Positions 21,239 through 29,474 of a stretch of DNA of 64,000 nucleotides are shown in pieces. The position numbers and the translations under genes are program-made. Source of the stretch: Azospirillum sp. TSH58. Its GTDB lineage: Bacteria > Pseudomonadota > Alphaproteobacteria > Azospirillales > Azospirillaceae. Under the pieces are notes generated by a model that saw only the letters and a program-made list of their open reading frames with translations, was not told where the DNA came from and ran no database searches. The stretch covers positions 979,501 through 1,043,500 of the forward strand of contig NZ_CP022367.1 of NCBI RefSeq assembly GCF_003119115.1. Direction: 5' to 3'. Each line of letters begins with the position of its first letter. Position 1 is the stretch's first letter.

Positions 21239-21865
21239 ATGCCCATCGACCTCCATGACGGCGACCTGCCGGACGGTCTCGATCTGAAGTCCCTCGCCCG
21301 CGGCGGCGCCGTCGCCATCGACACCGAGACCATGGGGCTGAACCCCCACCGCGACCGGCTGTGCCTGGTCCAGCTTTCCCCCGGTGACGGCACGGTCCAT
21401 CTGGTCCAGTTCCGCAAGGGCCAGTACGAGGCGCCGAACCTGAAGCGCCTGCTCGCCGACCCCGAGGTCACCAAGCTGTTCCATTTCGCCCGCTTCGACG
21501 TGGCGGTGATGCGGGCCTATCTCGGCGTCGCCTGCCAGCCGGTCTACTGTACCAAGGTCGCGTCCAAGCTGGTCCGCACCTTCACCGACAAGCACGGGCT
21601 GAAGGATCTCGTGAAGGACCTGCTGGGGGTGGAGCTGTCCAAGCAGCAGCAGTCCTCCGACTGGGGGGCCGCGGAGCTGACGCCGGAGCAGATGAAATAC
21701 GCCGCCTCCGACGTGCTGCACCTGCACGACCTCAAGGAGAAGCTGGACGTCATGCTGGCGCGCGAGGGGCGGACCCATCTCGCCAAGGCCTGCTTCGACT
21801 TCCTGCCCGCCCGCGGGGAACTGGACCTCGGCGGCTGGGAGCAGCCGGACATTCTGTCGCATTGA
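21239..21865 (+). CDS. RNase D-like 3'-5' exonuclease
   Basis: A 208-residue protein consisting of just the DEDDy exonuclease domain. Motif I is IDTETMGL (AVAIDTETMGLNPH), motif II is in LFHFARFDVAVM, and motif III is in YAASDVLHLHDL. It is shorter than full RNase D because it lacks HRDC domains, and probably acts in tRNA or small-RNA 3' trimming. Position just after tRNA-Leu may be coincidental. The start ATG at 21239 gives the conserved N-terminus MPIDLHDGDLPDGL. A 174-base gap precedes kdsD. Confidence 0.9.
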   Translation: MPIDLHDGDLPDGLDLKSLARGGAVAIDTETMGLNPHRDRLCLVQLSPGDGTVHLVQFRKGQYEAPNLKRLLADPEVTKLFHFARFDVAVMRAYLGVACQPVYCTKVASKLVRTFTDKHGLKDLVKDLLGVELSKQQQSSDWGAAELTPEQMKYAASDVLHLHDLKEKLDVMLAREGRTHLAKACFDFLPARGELDLGGWEQPDILSH

Positions 21866-22039
21866 TCGAGGGCTGTCGCATCGACGGCCGGCGCCGGGAC
21901 AGGAGCCCCGGTGGAATAGGTCAAGCCCTCCGGACGTTGATTTGACCGGAAGCGCGCGGGTGGGCATACTGCCCGCGCGGCGGCTGGCCCGTTGTCGCGG
22001 ATACCCGCACCGCCAGCCGGAGTACCCTTTCTCGGCCCC

Positions 22040-23086
22040 ATGGGCCAACCAGAAGAGGCAAGCACCGCCTTGACGAGCCTGACCGCATCCAGCCTGGCAT
22101 CCAGCCTGATCGATCGCCCGGCCGACGCCGCGGCCGATCGCGATATCGCCAGCGCCCGGCGCGTCCTGCGGATGGAGGCCGAGGCCCTGACCGCGCTGGC
22201 GGACGGGCTGGACGGCGCCTTCGTGCGCGCGCTGGACCGGCTGGCCGGGATCGCCGGGCGCGTCGTCGTCTCCGGCATGGGCAAGTCCGGCCATGTGGCG
22301 CGCAAGATCGCCGCGACGCTGGCCTCCACCGGCACGCCGGCCTTCTTCGTCCATCCGGGCGAGGCGAGCCACGGCGACCTCGGCATGATCGCCCGGCAGG
22401 ATGCGGTGATCGCCCTGTCCAATTCCGGCGAGACGCACGAGCTGTCGGACATCGTCGCCTACACCCGCCGCTTCGACATTCCGCTGATCGGCATCACCCG
22501 GCGCGCCGGCTCCTCCCTGGCCGAGCAGTCGGACGTCGCGCTGGTGCTGCCGCCGGCCCCGGAGGCCTGCCCGCTGGGTCTGGCCCCGACCACGTCGAGC
22601 ACGATGATGCTGGCGCTGGGCGACGCCCTGGCGGTGGCGCTGCTGGAGCGGCGCGGCTTCACGGCGGCGGATTTCAAGCAGTTCCACCCCGGCGGCCAGC
22701 TCGGCCGGGCGCTGCTGAAGGTGACCGACGTGATGCACAAGGGCGACGACATGCCCCTGTGCGCCTTGGATACGCCGCTTTCCACCGTCATATTCGAGAT
22801 GACGGCCAAGCGGCTGGGCTGCGTCGGCGTGCTGGACGCCGCCGGCGCGCTGGCCGGCGTCATCACGGACGGCGATCTCCGCCGCCACCTGACGCCGGAG
22901 CTGTGGGCGGAGCGCGCCGACAGCATCATGTCGCCGCGGCCCAAGACGATCCGCCCCAAGGCGCTGGTCGAGGAGGCGCTGCGGGAAATGAACGCGAAGC
23001 AGATCACCAGCCTGTTCGTGGTGGAGGCGGACCGGCCGCTCGGTGTTGTGCACATTCACGATTGCCTGCGCGCCGGGGCGGCGTGA
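22040..23086 (+). CDS. kdsD: D-arabinose 5-phosphate isomerase KdsD (KpsF/GutQ family)
   Basis: A 348-residue enzyme converting ribulose 5-phosphate to arabinose 5-phosphate, the first step to Kdo of LPS. It has an N-terminal SIS domain (SGMGKSGHVARKIAATLAST, ALSNSGETHEL) and two C-terminal CBS repeats (VTDVMHKGDDMPL and AGVITDGDLRRHL). Start is uncertain: ATG at 22040 is used, but TTG at 21992 and another at 22070 are possible. It leads the run kdsD-lptC-lptA-lptB, which couples Kdo synthesis to LPS export; the gap to lptC is 25 bases. Confidence 0.93.
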   Translation: MGQPEEASTALTSLTASSLASSLIDRPADAAADRDIASARRVLRMEAEALTALADGLDGAFVRALDRLAGIAGRVVVSGMGKSGHVARKIAATLASTGTPAFFVHPGEASHGDLGMIARQDAVIALSNSGETHELSDIVAYTRRFDIPLIGITRRAGSSLAEQSDVALVLPPAPEACPLGLAPTTSSTMMLALGDALAVALLERRGFTAADFKQFHPGGQLGRALLKVTDVMHKGDDMPLCALDTPLSTVIFEMTAKRLGCVGVLDAAGALAGVITDGDLRRHLTPELWAERADSIMSPRPKTIRPKALVEEALREMNAKQITSLFVVEADRPLGVVHIHDCLRAGAA

Positions 23087-23111
23087 CGGGCAACCGGAGG
23101 ACGGTGACGCC

Positions 23112-23849
23112 ATGGACAGCGACCTGAAGGATCGGACGGTGAACACGCAGGAGCGGCGCACGGATGCGCCTTCCCTCGCCGCGCAGCTCATGGCGATGCC
23201 GGACGCCGCGCCCGACGGCGAGGCGGCCAAGCGCGTCCACCGGCGCCGGGAAATCCGCCCGGTCAGCCGGGTCTACAGCCGTTTCGTCACCGGAATGAAG
23301 TTCGCGCTTCCGGCGCTGGCGCTGGCGGTGATGGCGCTGATCGCCGTCTGGCCGTCGCTGACCGAGCTGCCGACCCTGCGCATCTCCGCCGACAAGGGCC
23401 AGCTTGAGATGATCAAGCCGCGCTACATCGCGGTGGACGAGGACAACCAGCCCTTCTCGCTGGTGGCGGTCAAGGCCGACCGCATCGCCGACCAGCCGGA
23501 CATCGTCCTGCTCGACCAGCCGGAAGCCGAGATGACCCAGACCGACGGCACCTGGGTGACCATCCGCTCCGACAAGGGCTGGTACAACCAGGTCACCGGC
23601 ATCCTGAAGATGCGGGGCCATGTCCGCGTCATGCGCGACGACGGCAACGAATTCACCACCGAGGAAGCGGACTCCGACATCCGCAAGGGCACCGCCTGGG
23701 GCGATGTCCATGTCGTGGGCCAGGGGCCGCAGGGCGTCATCAACGCCGAGGGGTTCCGCCTGTCCGACCGTGGCAAGACGATGGTGTTCCTGAACCAGTC
23801 CAAGGCCGACGTCCAGGCCGCCGAAAGCCCGGGAGGAAAGACGCGTTGA
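23112..23849 (+). CDS. lptC: LPS export protein LptC
   Basis: A 245-residue bitopic protein. A cytoplasmic N-terminus of about 55 residues precedes a membrane helix (FALPALALAVMALIAVW), followed by a periplasmic beta-jellyroll domain. That domain has the LptC-superfamily pattern of paired strands (IKPRYIAVDEDNQPFSLVAV, then VTIRSDKGWYN and MRGHVRVMRDDGNEF). It anchors the LptBFG ATPase to LptA and passes LPS through the periplasm. The ATG at 23112 was chosen; its stop overlaps the TTG of lptA. LptF and LptG are not in this window. Confidence 0.92.
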   Translation: MDSDLKDRTVNTQERRTDAPSLAAQLMAMPDAAPDGEAAKRVHRRREIRPVSRVYSRFVTGMKFALPALALAVMALIAVWPSLTELPTLRISADKGQLEMIKPRYIAVDEDNQPFSLVAVKADRIADQPDIVLLDQPEAEMTQTDGTWVTIRSDKGWYNQVTGILKMRGHVRVMRDDGNEFTTEEADSDIRKGTAWGDVHVVGQGPQGVINAEGFRLSDRGKTMVFLNQSKADVQAAESPGGKTR

Positions 23850-24745
23850 GTGCAGCCACCTTTGCGGCCCCGCTGTTGGCCGCGTTCCTCCTGCTGTCGG
23901 GAGCGTCCCTCCCGGCGGCGGCACAGGGGCTGCCCGGCCTCGGCGGTGGCCCCAACCCGGTCGAGGTCGACGCCGACCAGGCCATCGAATGGCACCAGGA
24001 CGTGCGCGCCTATGTGGCGCGCGGCAACGCCTCGGCCAAGCGCAGCGACAGCACCGTCTACGCCGACGTGCTGACCGCCTATTACCGCGAGGTGCCCGGC
24101 AAGGGGAACGAGGTGTTCCAGCTTCTTGCCGAGGGCAACGTGCGCATCGTCAGCCCGACCCAGGAGGTCTTCGGCGAGCGCGGCGTCTACGACGTGGACA
24201 AGCAGGTGGCGGTGGTCACGGGGCGCAACCTCAAGCTGGTCACCCGCACCGACATCGTGACGGCGCGCGACACGCTGGAATATTACGAGGCGAGGAACCT
24301 GACGGTGGCCCGCGGCGACGCCGTGGCCGTGCGCATCGCCAACGGCGACCGGCTGCGCGCCGACATCCTGATCGGCCAGCTCAAGAAGATGCCGGACGGC
24401 TCGACCCAGATGGAGCGCATCGATGGCGCCGGCAGCGTGGTGGTGACCACCGCGACCGACGTGGCGCTGTCGGACAAGCTGGTCTATTCGGTGGCCGACG
24501 AGACGGCGGTGCTGCTGGGCAACGTCAAGATCACCCGCAACGACAACCAGCTCAACGGCGACGCCGCCGAGATGAACATGAAGACCAAGGTCAACCGGGT
24601 GATCGCCGGTCCTGCCACCGGCGGGCGGGTGATGGGCCTGCTGATCCCCGGCCAGGAGCCGGGCGCCCCCGGTGGCCAGCCCACCGCGCAGGCGGGCGGC
24701 AAGCCCCCCGCCCAATCGGGCGGCACGCCCGGCGCTAAGCCCTGA
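23846..24745 (+). CDS. lptA: LPS transport periplasmic protein LptA
   Basis: A 299-residue protein with a signal peptide (LLAAFLLLSGASLPAAAQG) and the OstA/LptA-type jellyroll. The conserved pattern of alternating strands is visible (AYVARGNASAKRSDSTVYAD, LLAEGNVRIVSPTQEVFGER). It forms the periplasmic bridge that carries LPS to LptD. The start is TTG at 23846, overlapping the lptC stop (TTGA), which implies coupling. A C-terminal tail of about 40 residues (GAPGGQPTAQAGGKPPA) is proline/glycine-rich and is longer than in enteric LptA. Confidence 0.9.
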   Translation: MSAATFAAPLLAAFLLLSGASLPAAAQGLPGLGGGPNPVEVDADQAIEWHQDVRAYVARGNASAKRSDSTVYADVLTAYYREVPGKGNEVFQLLAEGNVRIVSPTQEVFGERGVYDVDKQVAVVTGRNLKLVTRTDIVTARDTLEYYEARNLTVARGDAVAVRIANGDRLRADILIGQLKKMPDGSTQMERIDGAGSVVVTTATDVALSDKLVYSVADETAVLLGNVKITRNDNQLNGDAAEMNMKTKVNRVIAGPATGGRVMGLLIPGQEPGAPGGQPTAQAGGKPPAQSGGTPGAKP

Positions 24746-24764
24746 CCGACCCGGCAGCGAATCA

Positions 24765-25589
24765 ATGGCCATGGACATCGAAGACCGGGACCTCGGCGGC
24801 CCGACCCTTTCCGCCTCGAACCCGTCGGGTCTCCCGGCGGGCCAATCCGCCACCGACGCGCGTCCGAGCGAGGGGCTGGTGGCCCTGCATCTCGGCAAGG
24901 CCTACAAGAAGCGCCCGGTCGTCCGCGACGTGACCGTGACGGTCCAGCGCGGCGAGGCGGTCGGCCTGCTCGGCCCCAACGGGGCGGGCAAGACGACCTG
25001 CTTCTACATGATCACCGGGCTGATCGCCGCCGATTCCGGCACCATCCTGCTCGACGGGCAGGACATCACGGCGCTGCCCATGTACCGCCGGGCGCGGCTG
25101 GGCATCGGCTATCTGCCGCAGGAGGCCTCGATCTTCCGCGGCATGTCGGTGGAGAACAACATCCGCTCCGTGCTGGAGGTGGTGGAGCCCAACCGCGACA
25201 CGCGCGAGCAGATGCTGGACGAACTGCTGGCGGAGTTCTCGATCACCCACCTGCGCCGCGCCCCGGCGCTGGCCCTGTCGGGTGGCGAGCGGCGGCGCGT
25301 GGAGATCGCCCGCGCCCTGGCTTCCCAGCCGCACTTCATCCTGCTCGACGAGCCGCTGGCCGGCATCGATCCGATCGCGGTGAACGACATCCGCGAGCTG
25401 GTCAGCCACCTGCGCGACCGCGGCATCGGCGTGCTCATCACCGACCACAACGTGCGTGAAACGCTCGACCTCGTCGATCGGGCATACATCTTGCACGATG
25501 GTGTGGTACTAATGGAGGGAGAGCCGGCCGAGATCGTGGCGCACGAGGATGTGCGCCGGGTCTACCTCGGGGACCGGTTCAGCCTCTAG
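24765..25589 (+). CDS. lptB: LPS export ABC transporter ATPase LptB
   Basis: A 274-residue cytoplasmic ATPase that powers LPS extraction by LptFG. Walker A is GPNGAGKTTCFYMITG, the Q-loop region is YLPQEASIFR (the LptB hallmark), the signature is LSGGERRRVEIARAL, and Walker B is FILLDEPLAGIDPIAV. An N-terminal extension of about 35 residues precedes the ABC core. ATG at 24765 is used, with ATG at 24771 as an alternative. It is immediately followed by rpoN, the classic lptB-rpoN-hpf-ptsN order. Confidence 0.95.
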   Translation: MAMDIEDRDLGGPTLSASNPSGLPAGQSATDARPSEGLVALHLGKAYKKRPVVRDVTVTVQRGEAVGLLGPNGAGKTTCFYMITGLIAADSGTILLDGQDITALPMYRRARLGIGYLPQEASIFRGMSVENNIRSVLEVVEPNRDTREQMLDELLAEFSITHLRRAPALALSGGERRRVEIARALASQPHFILLDEPLAGIDPIAVNDIRELVSHLRDRGIGVLITDHNVRETLDLVDRAYILHDGVVLMEGEPAEIVAHEDVRRVYLGDRFSL

Positions 25590-25605
25590 TGCGGTTTTCC
25601 TGCCC

Positions 25606-27183
25606 ATGGCGCTCAGCCAACGCCTCGATCTTCGTCAGACCCAGTCCCTGGTGATGACTCCGCAGCTGCAGCAGGCCATCAAGCTGCTGCAGCTGTCGAA
25701 CATCGAACTGTCGGACTTCGTGGATCGCGAGATCGAGCAGAACCCCTTGCTGGAGCGCGACGGCGGCTCCGGCGAAGGAGGGGGCGAGGCCGGGGGCGAC
25801 GGTGCCGGTGAGAGCCGGGGCGAGCCCGGCGTGGTGGACCTCGCCGCGCCGGAGGAGCGCCAGCCGCCGATGACCGACGGGCGGACCCGCGACACGGTGG
25901 AGATGACATCGTCGGAGACGATGGGATCGGCGTCCGACGCGCCGCTCGACACCGATTTCGAGAATGTCTATTCCGACGACCGCTTCTCCGACGGGACGGA
26001 CGGCTCCAGCGACGTCTACGGTTCCTGGCAGGAGCGCGGCGGGCGCGGCGGCTTCGAGGACGACGAGTCCAACCTGGAAGCCACGCTGACCGGCCAGAAG
26101 AGCCTGCGCGACCATCTGACCGAACAGCTGAAGATCGACCTGCCGGACCTCGGCGACCAGCTCATCGGTCTGGCGCTGATCGACATGCTGGACGAGGCCG
26201 GCTGGATCACCGGGCTGGAGGTCGAGAGCCTGGCGGGGCAGCTCGGCTGCGCGCCGGAGCGGGTGGAGCGGGTTCTCGCCGCCTGCCAGCGCTTCGATCC
26301 GCCGGGCATCTTCGCCCGCTCGCTGAAGGAATGTCTGGCGATCCAGCTTCGCGAGAAGAACCGCTTCGACCCGGCCATGGCCGCCCTGCTCGACCATCTG
26401 GAGCTGCTGGCGGCGCGCAACCTGCCGGCGCTGATGAAGGTCTGCGGCGTGGACGCCGAGGACATCGCCGACATGGTGGCGGAGATCCGCAAGCTGAACC
26501 CCAAGCCGGCGCTCAGCTTCGACCACACGCCCGCCCAGCTCGTCACCCCCGACATCCTGATGCGCGCCAATCCCGGCGGCGGCTGGCTCATCGACCTGAA
26601 CCCGGACACGTTGCCGCGGGTGCTGGTCAACCACCGCTATTTCGCGCGCATCTCCGGCACCGCCCGCAACAAGGCGGACAAGGAATACATCACCGAACGC
26701 TTCCAATCGGCCAACTGGCTGGTCAAGTCGCTGCACCAGCGCGCCACCACCATTCTGAAGGTGGCCAGCGAGATCATCCGGCAGCAGGACGCCTTCTTCA
26801 TCCACGGCGTCTCGCACCTGAAGCCGCTGATCCTGCGCGACATCGCCGAGGCCATCGGCATGCACGAGAGCACGGTCAGCCGCGTCACAACCAACAAGTT
26901 CATGGCGACGCCGCGCGGCGTGTTCGAGCTGAAGTATTTCTTCACCTCCGCCATCCAGGGGGCGGACGGGCAGGCGGCCCACTCGGCGGAGGCCGTGCGC
27001 TACCGCATCAAGGCGATGATCGACGCCGAGAAGCCCGAAGACGTGCTGTCGGACGATAAAATCGTCGAAATCCTTCGTGGGGAAGGGATCGACATTGCGC
27101 GCCGGACGGTCGCGAAGTATCGTGAAGCGATGCGCATTCCGTCATCGGTGCAGCGACGCCGTGCCAAGATGTCACGCATGTAA
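25606..27183 (+). CDS. rpoN: RNA polymerase sigma-54 factor RpoN
   Basis: A 525-residue alternative sigma factor for nitrogen, carbon and motility genes, needing AAA+ activators such as NtrC or NifA. Region I is the glutamine/leucine-rich N-terminus (SLVMTPQLQQAIKLLQLSN), an acidic region II follows (residues about 55-165), and region III ends in the RpoN box ARRTVAKYRE. A helix-turn-helix-like stretch is in GMHESTVSRVTTNK. The ATG at 25606 gives the standard start MALSQRLDLRQ; the frame is open further upstream. It is essential for nitrogen fixation in Azospirillum. Confidence 0.98.
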   Translation: MALSQRLDLRQTQSLVMTPQLQQAIKLLQLSNIELSDFVDREIEQNPLLERDGGSGEGGGEAGGDGAGESRGEPGVVDLAAPEERQPPMTDGRTRDTVEMTSSETMGSASDAPLDTDFENVYSDDRFSDGTDGSSDVYGSWQERGGRGGFEDDESNLEATLTGQKSLRDHLTEQLKIDLPDLGDQLIGLALIDMLDEAGWITGLEVESLAGQLGCAPERVERVLAACQRFDPPGIFARSLKECLAIQLREKNRFDPAMAALLDHLELLAARNLPALMKVCGVDAEDIADMVAEIRKLNPKPALSFDHTPAQLVTPDILMRANPGGGWLIDLNPDTLPRVLVNHRYFARISGTARNKADKEYITERFQSANWLVKSLHQRATTILKVASEIIRQQDAFFIHGVSHLKPLILRDIAEAIGMHESTVSRVTTNKFMATPRGVFELKYFFTSAIQGADGQAAHSAEAVRYRIKAMIDAEKPEDVLSDDKIVEILRGEGIDIARRTVAKYREAMRIPSSVQRRRAKMSRM

Positions 27184-27209
27184 CCGGGCCGGGAGGGGGC
27201 CGTCCTTGA

Positions 27210-27238
27210 TTGACAGCCCATACCGCCGTCACTATGGT
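27210..27238 (+). promoter_or_regulatory. Candidate sigma-70 promoter of hpf-ptsN
   Basis: TTGACA at 27210-27215 and TATGGT at 27233-27238 with a 17-base spacer, about 70 bases upstream of the hpf start codon. It lies between rpoN and hpf, so hpf and ptsN could be expressed independently of the lptB-rpoN transcript. Confidence 0.6.
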
Positions 27239-27306
27239 CCCCGTCCGCACGTGGCGGCCTTCCGTCGTCCTATGTCTATCGCGGACCAGATTGGAAACAT
27301 CCCAAA

Positions 27307-27903
27307 ATGCAACTGACCGTCAAAGGCAAGCAGCTTGACGTTGGCGACGCTCTGCGCAGCCACGTCGCGGACAGCCTGAACGCCATCGTCGGCAAGTATT
27401 TCAACAAGCCGATCGAGGCCAACGTCGTCCTGACGCGCGAAGCGCATCTGTTCAAGGCCGACATTCAGGTCCATGTCGGTCGTGGGATCGTCCTGCAGAG
27501 CGCGTCCGAGGCCACCGAGCCGTACCCCGCCTTCGACACCGCGTGCGAAAAGCTGGCCAAGCGCCTGCGCCGCTACAAGCGCCGCCTGCGCGACCACCAC
27601 AGCGTCGAAGCCCCGGCGCAGGAAGCCTTCCCGGCCCGCTACCAGATCCTGGAAGCGGAGAAGGACGAGGCCCATGTGGAGAGCGAAGAGGCCGCCGCCG
27701 AGGAGGCGCAGCCCATGGTGATCGCCGAAATGGAAACCACCATCGCGACCCTGGCGGTCAGCGAGGCGGTGATGCGCATGGAACTCGCCGATGCTCCGGC
27801 CCTGATGTTCCGCAACGGCGCCCATGGCCGCCTGAACCTGGTCTACCGCCGCGCCGATGGCAACATCGGTTGGGTGGACCCGGCGGAGAAGGCCGGCGCC
27901 TGA
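27307..27903 (+). CDS. hpf: Ribosome hibernation-promoting factor, long form
   Basis: A 198-residue protein that inactivates and dimerises ribosomes in stationary phase. The N-terminal domain (residues 1-105) starts MQLTVKGKQLDVGDALR and has the ribosome-binding basic stretch KLAKRLRRYKRRLRDHH. The C-terminal domain (about residues 140-198) has FRNGAHGRLNLVYRRADG, the dimerisation motif of long HPF. The two are joined by an acidic alanine/glutamate linker. It lies between rpoN and ptsN, as in many proteobacteria, and has its own candidate promoter. Confidence 0.95.
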   Translation: MQLTVKGKQLDVGDALRSHVADSLNAIVGKYFNKPIEANVVLTREAHLFKADIQVHVGRGIVLQSASEATEPYPAFDTACEKLAKRLRRYKRRLRDHHSVEAPAQEAFPARYQILEAEKDEAHVESEEAAAEEAQPMVIAEMETTIATLAVSEAVMRMELADAPALMFRNGAHGRLNLVYRRADGNIGWVDPAEKAGA

Positions 27904-27937
27904 GTCCGGTCTCTGTTCCAACCACACCCATAGCGTC

Positions 27938-28396
27938 ATGCTCGATCTCATCACGCCGCACGCCATTCTCCCGAACCTGAAGGCCGGCAGCAAAAAGCAG
28001 GCCCTGCAGGACTTGGCGCGCAAGGCGTCCGAGCTGACCGGCCAGCACGAACGGGCGATCTTCGACGTCCTCCTGGAGCGCGAGCGGTTGGGCACCACCG
28101 GCGTGGGTCATGGCATCGCCATCCCGCACGGCAAGCTGCCCAACCTCGACCGCGTCCATGGCGTCTTCGCCCGGCTGGAGCGGCCCATCGACTTCGATGC
28201 GATCGATGAGCAACCGGTTGACCTGATTTTCCTGCTGTTGGCTCCGGATCATGCCGGCGCCGACCATCTGAAGGCGCTGGCCCGTGTGTCGCGCCTGCTT
28301 CGCGACCAGTCCATGTGCGAGAAGCTGCGCGGTTCGGACTCGGCGGACGCGATCTACGCGCTCCTGACCCAGCACGAGGCCAGCCACGCGGCGTAA
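27938..28396 (+). CDS. ptsN: PTS IIA-like nitrogen regulatory protein PtsN
   Basis: A 152-residue EIIA-Ntr protein, the terminal phosphoacceptor of the nitrogen PTS. Phosphorylated His64 lies in GIAIPHGKLP, with the conserved TTGVGHGIA segment just before. EI-Ntr (PtsP) is encoded 3.5 kb downstream (31877); the carrier NPr is not in this window. The protein typically controls K+ transport and nitrogen or stress genes. The ATG at 27938 gives MLDLITPHAILPNLKAGSK, the standard start. An intrinsic terminator follows 24 bases after the stop. Confidence 0.96.
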   Translation: MLDLITPHAILPNLKAGSKKQALQDLARKASELTGQHERAIFDVLLERERLGTTGVGHGIAIPHGKLPNLDRVHGVFARLERPIDFDAIDEQPVDLIFLLLAPDHAGADHLKALARVSRLLRDQSMCEKLRGSDSADAIYALLTQHEASHAA

Positions 28397-28419
28397 GGCG
28401 CGTTTCCTTGCGAACACGA

Positions 28420-28452
28420 AAAAACGGGAGGGCCGGCGGCCTTCCCGTTTTT
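28420..28452 (+). terminator. Intrinsic terminator of ptsN
   Basis: A 15-bp stem (AAAAACGGGAGGGCC with its partner, one G-T pair) closes on a GGC loop, and the stem's right arm ends in a run of five T residues (28448-28452). It ends the lptB-rpoN-hpf-ptsN cluster and faces the end of the convergent ubiG gene. Confidence 0.85.
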
Positions 28453-28457
28453 CGTTT

Positions 28458-28491
28458 TGCGGCATCCCGAAGCCTGCGGCATCCCGAGGCC
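28458..28491. repeat. 17-bp tandem duplication after the ptsN terminator
   Basis: TGCGGCATCCCGAAGCC at 28458-28474 is repeated immediately at 28475-28491 with one change (A to G). It lies in the convergent gap between ptsN and ubiG. Confidence 0.8.
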
Positions 28492-28519
28492 ATCGCGTCG
28501 TCAGGCAGGAGCAGGGGGC

Positions 28520-28556
28520 GTACGTTTGTACGTACGTCCCCCGATGCCCTGTACGT
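28520..28556. repeat. Cluster of GTACGT motifs next to the ubiG stop
   Basis: GTACGT occurs at 28520-28525, 28528-28533, 28532-28537 (overlapping) and 28551-28556, ending directly at the ubiG stop codon. Four copies in 37 bases are far above chance for this GC-rich sequence. Role unknown. Confidence 0.7.
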
Positions 28557-29318
28557 TCAGGCCCGCTCGGCCCAGCCCATGTAGTTCACGTCGAGATCGC
28601 GCGGGTTCAGGCGGAACTCGTCCGACAGCGGGTTGTAGGTGATGCCGGTCAGGTCGCGGATCGCCATCCCCTCGGCGCGCAGGGCGGCGGCGACCTCGCC
28701 GGGGCGCAGGAACTGGCGCCAGTTGTGGGTGCCGCGGGGCAGCCAGCGCAGGATGTACTCCGCCCCGACGATGGCCAGCGCGAAGGATTTCGGCGTGCGG
28801 TTCAGCGTCGCCAGGAACAGCGCGCCGCCCGGCGCCGTCAGCTCCGCGCAGGACTTCACGAACAGCGGCACGTCGGCGACATGCTCGATCACCTCCATCG
28901 CCAGCACGGCGTCGAAGCGCTCGCCGCTGGCGGCCAGGGCCTCGGCGGTGGTGGCGCGGTAGTCGACGGGGGTGCCGGTCTCCGCGGCGTGGGCGGCGGC
29001 GGTGCGGACGTTGCGCTCGGCCGCGTCCACCCCGACCACGGTGGCGCCCATGCGGGCGACCGGCTCCGACAGCAGGCCGCCGCCGCAGCCGATGTCGACG
29101 ATGCGCAGTCCCTTCAGCGGCTCCGCCGCCAGCGGGTCGCGGCCCAGGCGGCGGCACAGCGTGTCGCGGATGTAGGCCAGCCGCAGCGGGTTCAGCCGGT
29201 GCAGGGGCCGGAACTTGCCGGTGGGGTCCCACCATTCCGCGGCGATGGCCGAAAAGCGGGCGATGTCCTGAGGGTCGACAGTGCCTGCGGTGCCTGCGGT
29301 TCCGGCGGTCGCGGTCAT
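28557..29318 (-). CDS. ubiG: Ubiquinone biosynthesis O-methyltransferase UbiG
   Basis: A 253-residue SAM-dependent enzyme performing both O-methylations of ubiquinone synthesis. The SAM site is VDIGCGGGLLSEPVARMGA (residues about 75-93) with VGVDAAERN, and the family motif GTHNWRQF is present near residue 211. The start at 29318 is preferred; the frame is open far upstream through lysC, which is a shadow. The N-terminus has a short threonine/alanine/glycine repeat from a 9-base DNA repeat and may be unstructured. It is divergent from lysC. Confidence 0.95.
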   Translation of the reverse strand: MTATAGTAGTAGTVDPQDIARFSAIAAEWWDPTGKFRPLHRLNPLRLAYIRDTLCRRLGRDPLAAEPLKGLRIVDIGCGGGLLSEPVARMGATVVGVDAAERNVRTAAAHAAETGTPVDYRATTAEALAASGERFDAVLAMEVIEHVADVPLFVKSCAELTAPGGALFLATLNRTPKSFALAIVGAEYILRWLPRGTHNWRQFLRPGEVAAALRAEGMAIRDLTGITYNPLSDEFRLNPRDLDVNYMGWAERA

Positions 29319-29474
29319 GAAAGAAATCCCGTATGCTTGGATTGCGAGAACAATTGCGGGGCGAACTTGCCTCGCTGTGAGCGACAGAGTATGGATACGC
29401 CGCCCCGCGCCGGCAACGGTAGAGCGGGGGCGCGGACTGCCGGCTTTTTTGCCGGCCCAGACATGGTGTGAGGT

